Source: Daphnia carinata
Taxonomy: Eukaryota > Arthropoda > Branchiopoda > Diplostraca > Daphniidae
Assembly: GCF_022539665.2 (NCBI RefSeq)
Contig: NC_081336.1
Location: 9,772,778 to 9,836,777 of the forward strand
DNA: 64,000 nt
Direction of reading: 5' to 3'
In this document: in pieces, positions 60,326 through 64,000 of the stretch
How positions within the stretch are numbered: the first letter of the stretch is position 1
Layout of the letters: every line of letters starts with the position of its first letter
The notes under the pieces: generated by a model
What the model was told of the DNA's origin: nothing
The model's input: only the letters and a program-made list of their open reading frames with translations
Database searches by the model: none
Program-made: the position numbers and the translations under genes

Positions 60326-61179
60326 AAACCCCCATTTCCATAATAAGTCTTTTATTTTCAACTTATAATTGTATTTTATGCTAAAGTTCATATTTTCCAT
60401 CCACAACAAATTTGATATGAAGTAATATAATTTTTTTTCAAAGAAGTGTGAACAAATTCTCATAACTCATATACTTTGGCATGGATTATGATATAACAAG
60501 CACAACATCTGTAATAAAAAATGGCTGATATACCCTGCCAACAATCCTGTAAATAATAGTAATATGCAATAAATATTAATTATATTGCTTAGATCAAGAA
60601 TTCATTAATTTGTTTATTTTTTTAACTGTAAGCTGTCAATGCCAAGTTATTATTGACCTTACATTGCGAGCTTGCTGCAACAAACATAACTACCATAAAA
60701 CAATATAATGTTCCACTTTCTTAAAATACTTTCCCTTTCTACTTTTCAAAATTTCTGTTTCAACTCTTGTTTAACAAATAACTGCGTAAATGGCAAGCTA
60801 TGTGGAAATATGTCGTAACCTTGTTAGAAATAACACACAGCAGGTGCTACCATTTTAAATTGACGATAAAAACCCAAGTCTCCGTCTAATATACTTTATA
60901 TATATATATAGATATATACATATATATGTTCATGGAAATTTGCAGCGAACAACTGCATCGCCATATTCACTCACTATCCATTACTTTTCTTAAATCATTC
61001 GAGCGTTAACCAGAGCAGCCCATTTTTTTCAAGACTTGCCTAAATGCCACTACGTGCTATATACTTAGTCAACCCACGCACTAGTAGCCTCCATTTACAG
61101 GAAGTATGGACGATCGCGTTTGGCAGAAAGCTTCATGTACGTGGTAATTGCACCAATGGGCAATGAATGCAACAAAACA
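60326..61179. other. AT-rich DNA with a TA microsatellite; no gene seen
   Basis: A run of TATA units with interruptions lies at about 60896-60930. No conserved frame is apparent. Confidence 0.6.
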
Positions 61180-64000
61180 TTTTAAAAAGGAGCAGCTCAG
61201 TACCTATCAAAGTAGAGAACACCAGCATAGTTAGTAACAAATAGCTAATTAAAACAGTCAACTAAACTTAACTGCTGACGGGCATCCGACAAAGATGAAT
61301 TTCACGACGTTGAACTTCAACAACAGACCTGCTAGGACGGCCGTTGAAAGAAAATTGACGTACGTTCAGAGTCCAAATACAAGACCTGGTATGAGCTCGT
61401 TGTCACCATGTAGCACGGTACAACGCCCGGAGAACTGCAATCTAACAACCAAACAAGTCATCCAACGTTTTGTTTTGCGTCTGTCACTTGAACAACAACA
61501 TTCGACTTCCTATCTCAATATTGTACATCAAATTTGAAACACTTCCTGCACACAGACAATTATATTTAAAAATTTAGTGCTGATAGTGTGGAATGGAAAT
61601 TCTAGTGTAAAAACCTGCTGTGTTATCTTTCCCACTTCACTTTTATATACTTTTGTTTAAATTTATTTTAGAAAGAAGTTATGAAAATGGAACAAGGAAT
61701 ATTACCTTTTTTTTTCACCAACCACCTTCAATCCAACAGGTTTACTTAGTCATCTCCATGGCTGTTAAGTCTGCAACATGAATTAGGTTAATATTCTTAA
61801 AAAACGAAATGGAAGCTGAATATCAATCTAATCTAAAAACCCTTTACTTGAATATCCTCGTGGCTTATGTGTAACGTACACATCCATTTGTTAAACACCA
61901 CCCATTTATCCACTGCAACAACACTTGCAGTTCTTCCATGTTAAACCTTCCAAATGGGACATAATGTTAACATAAGCATAATCTGAATTAGAAGTATAAG
62001 ATTTACCTGTGTGTGAGTATTCAATCACCATAATTTGATCTTGATTTTTGCCAGTACATAGGGAAAGCTTTAAGAATGTCCCTATAGGAATTGACAACTT
62101 GACCCATCTCACCCCACAGCAAACGACATCCATATTCGAACTCGAGTTAGATATCTGTCCTTTCTTCTCCTACAATTTTCTTCACCCTAAAGAAATGTAA
62201 ACACATTTTAGCTACCTACTCTTAAAATCATTACGTATCTTGAATAAAACAAAGTTAAAAGCAGAAATGACTTGAACACAAAAAAGGAATTACCACCCAA
62301 GTTAAACCAAAGCTAGAAAAAAGTGAGGACTGCCAGAAATGCACGCAGTACAAGACTATCACTTATCACTACATCAATTCAAAACCTTTCTCAAATACTT
62401 TTTCCGCTTGTCTCTACTTAATCAAGATAGCTTAATGATAACAGTTATTAAATCCAACTAGAATTCTTACTTTCTTTAAACTTGTAGAAGTATGTTCTCT
62501 TTCTTGTACAGATGGGTACCACAATAAATATCACTTTTTCTAGTCATCTCAAGCAAAGTGTGTTTAGATTTGTTACCTTGCAGTTCAGAATGACTCCATT
62601 TTCTCCACAACGTAGTGGAATAACTTGTTAGCTCTAGATCAGTAATCAATTTCCAGGATCCCATAAAAGGCATGTCAGTTCTGTGCAGAGCACGCAAGTT
62701 GTTGCATCCATAGAGAATATTCTACAACTGTCGAACTGCTGATTTCCGGAGAAAGGAACGTCAAAGGACTGTTACCAACATGGATTTCCGTTTAACCTCG
62801 TAAACCTACACAAGAAAAGGCAAATTACAACTATTTACAGCAGACAAACCACACAAATTCATTTTTTTCCATCCAGTTAATCCAAGTTTTTATATTTACT
62901 GTAAAATGTTTAAAAGAAAAATAAACTCAATATAGGTGGTCTGGTTACCTTCCAGTTACTGCAACACATCAAAACTATGTTGACTTTACGAAGCTAACGG
63001 GCATTCTTTTCGTTAACGGCCTATCCCCCTGTTGAAAGATTGAATTAAGATATCCCCTTCAGTGAACAATACTAATAACTAATATATATAATTGCGGTTA
63101 TAATTATACATATTCTAATATATATAATTGCAAATGAACCAATCCACCCAAAGATAAATTAGACCTTACTACAAATAAATAAGAAAAAATTGAAATTAAT
63201 AACATCAAAACACGATTGGTGTAGTACCTACTTTCAACACATTCACTGCTACGGTGCTTATGTTGGGAATCTTCTATAATCTGCTGGGCCGGCCTTGTCC
63301 AGTTGACAGTGGACAAGCCCAGGAACGAACACATGCCTTCATATCTGAACACTAAAAACAATATTGGAAATTAATATCTTAGAAAAGAGAAACACAGCAA
63401 CAGTTCAAATAAAATATAACATTACTGAAACACAAGGGTGGTAGAAGAACTCAATCCACCATTCCAGCCAACGACAAAAATGATTCATGGAGAGATTGAC
63501 CTGAACCTACAGAAATAAAAACACTTTTATGAAGAACTTTGCAACCATTCACTTACAACCTTTATATCAACGTTGACCATGCTTTGCTGAGAAACCCTTT
63601 TACGTTCAGGCAGTTTTAGGCGGGAAGTTCACAGATAAGGGACGTGCTCTCCTCCCAACACATCTAGAAAGTTATCAATATAATTAACTATTGGCTTTAA
63701 ATTTATAAATGATGTTGCACTTAATGACTAGCTAAACCCTTTAATGTAACAAATTACCAGAAAGTTTTCCTGATTCCAAAGTGGGGAAGCCGAAAGTCGC
63801 TCTTGCAGAACCAAGACAATGTCAAGACCGCGTGTCAGCCATTGACGAGTGATGGTTCTTCACTGAGAGTTCAATGCTCTCCCTAGCTAAAGAAATAACC
63901 TTGCCGGATGTCGCCATTTTTGGACTATTTAGAAGGAAGGGGAAAATGTTGCCAGATGCCAGCGTATATTTGTTTCATTTTTATTCACATTTACAAAATA
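61180..64000. repeat. Segmental duplication block, last copy (partner 29840-32048; runs off the window)
   Basis: 61180-62230 matches 29840-30840. 63130-64000 matches 29225-29395 plus 30850-31560, and positions 50-910. If the pattern continues, a C1q gene or its relic would start about 0.5 kb past the window end. 62231-63120 shows no gene. Confidence 0.8.

Overview
The window looks like arthropod nuclear DNA, most likely a Daphnia-type branchiopod crustacean. Introns are short (about 55-95 bp, GT-AG), intergenic DNA is AT-rich, there is a secreted C1q-domain gene of a kind I associate with Daphnia, and there are five related ankyrin/kinase genes. The species call is inference. I could run no searches.

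The main content is a family of five minus-strand genes (A 5568-9216, B 12048-16047, C 32061-34605, D 38108-41328, E 48108-51827). The full model has seven exons: (1) degenerate kinase N-lobe, (2) degenerate C-lobe, (3) a 125-nt C-lobe tail, (4) about four ankyrin repeats plus an intact kinase N-lobe, (5) an intact C-lobe, (6) a second 125-nt tail, (7) a C-terminal array of 37-residue ankyrin repeats. Splice phases are 2,1,0 in the first kinase half and again 2,1,0 in the second. They close arithmetically in every gene, including E once its inserted element is discounted. The protein is therefore a pseudokinase-ankyrin-kinase-ankyrin fusion. Its kinase resembles the IRE1/RNase L family but has no KEN nuclease domain. 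D is the cleanest copy. A has a frameshifted ankyrin array and one GC-AG intron. B has lost the pseudokinase exons but has 18 ankyrin repeats. C has both kinases degenerate and has lost its array. E has a 395-bp solo LTR in its pseudokinase exon.

Other content: 1391-3222 (+) is a complete six-exon secreted protein with a fibrillar-collagen-like module and a C1q domain. 19.9-22.9 kb (+) is a chimeric pseudogene of vasa (CCHC knuckles, DEAD-box helicase) joined to TULP4 (SOCS box, Tubby domain). The Tubby end recurs as a relic at 54.1-54.6 kb. The rest is non-coding or repeat-derived: a 318-bp element with 24-bp inverted ends, minisatellites, tRNA-like sequences, and long spacer blocks shared between the kinase genes.

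At large scale the window is about two tandem copies of a 31-32 kb segment. The block at 22.5-32.05 kb matches 54.3-64 kb, and 32.05 kb upstream matches the first 1.4 kb. Kinase genes A+B sit in one unit and C+D+E in the next. At about 32.05 kb the C1q gene start was cut and joined to the 3' end of gene C. If the genes are expressed, the simplest reading is a rapidly turning-over receptor or sensor kinase family, with ankyrin surfaces for variable recognition and the pseudokinase as a possible regulator, next to a probable innate-immune lectin gene. That function is inference.
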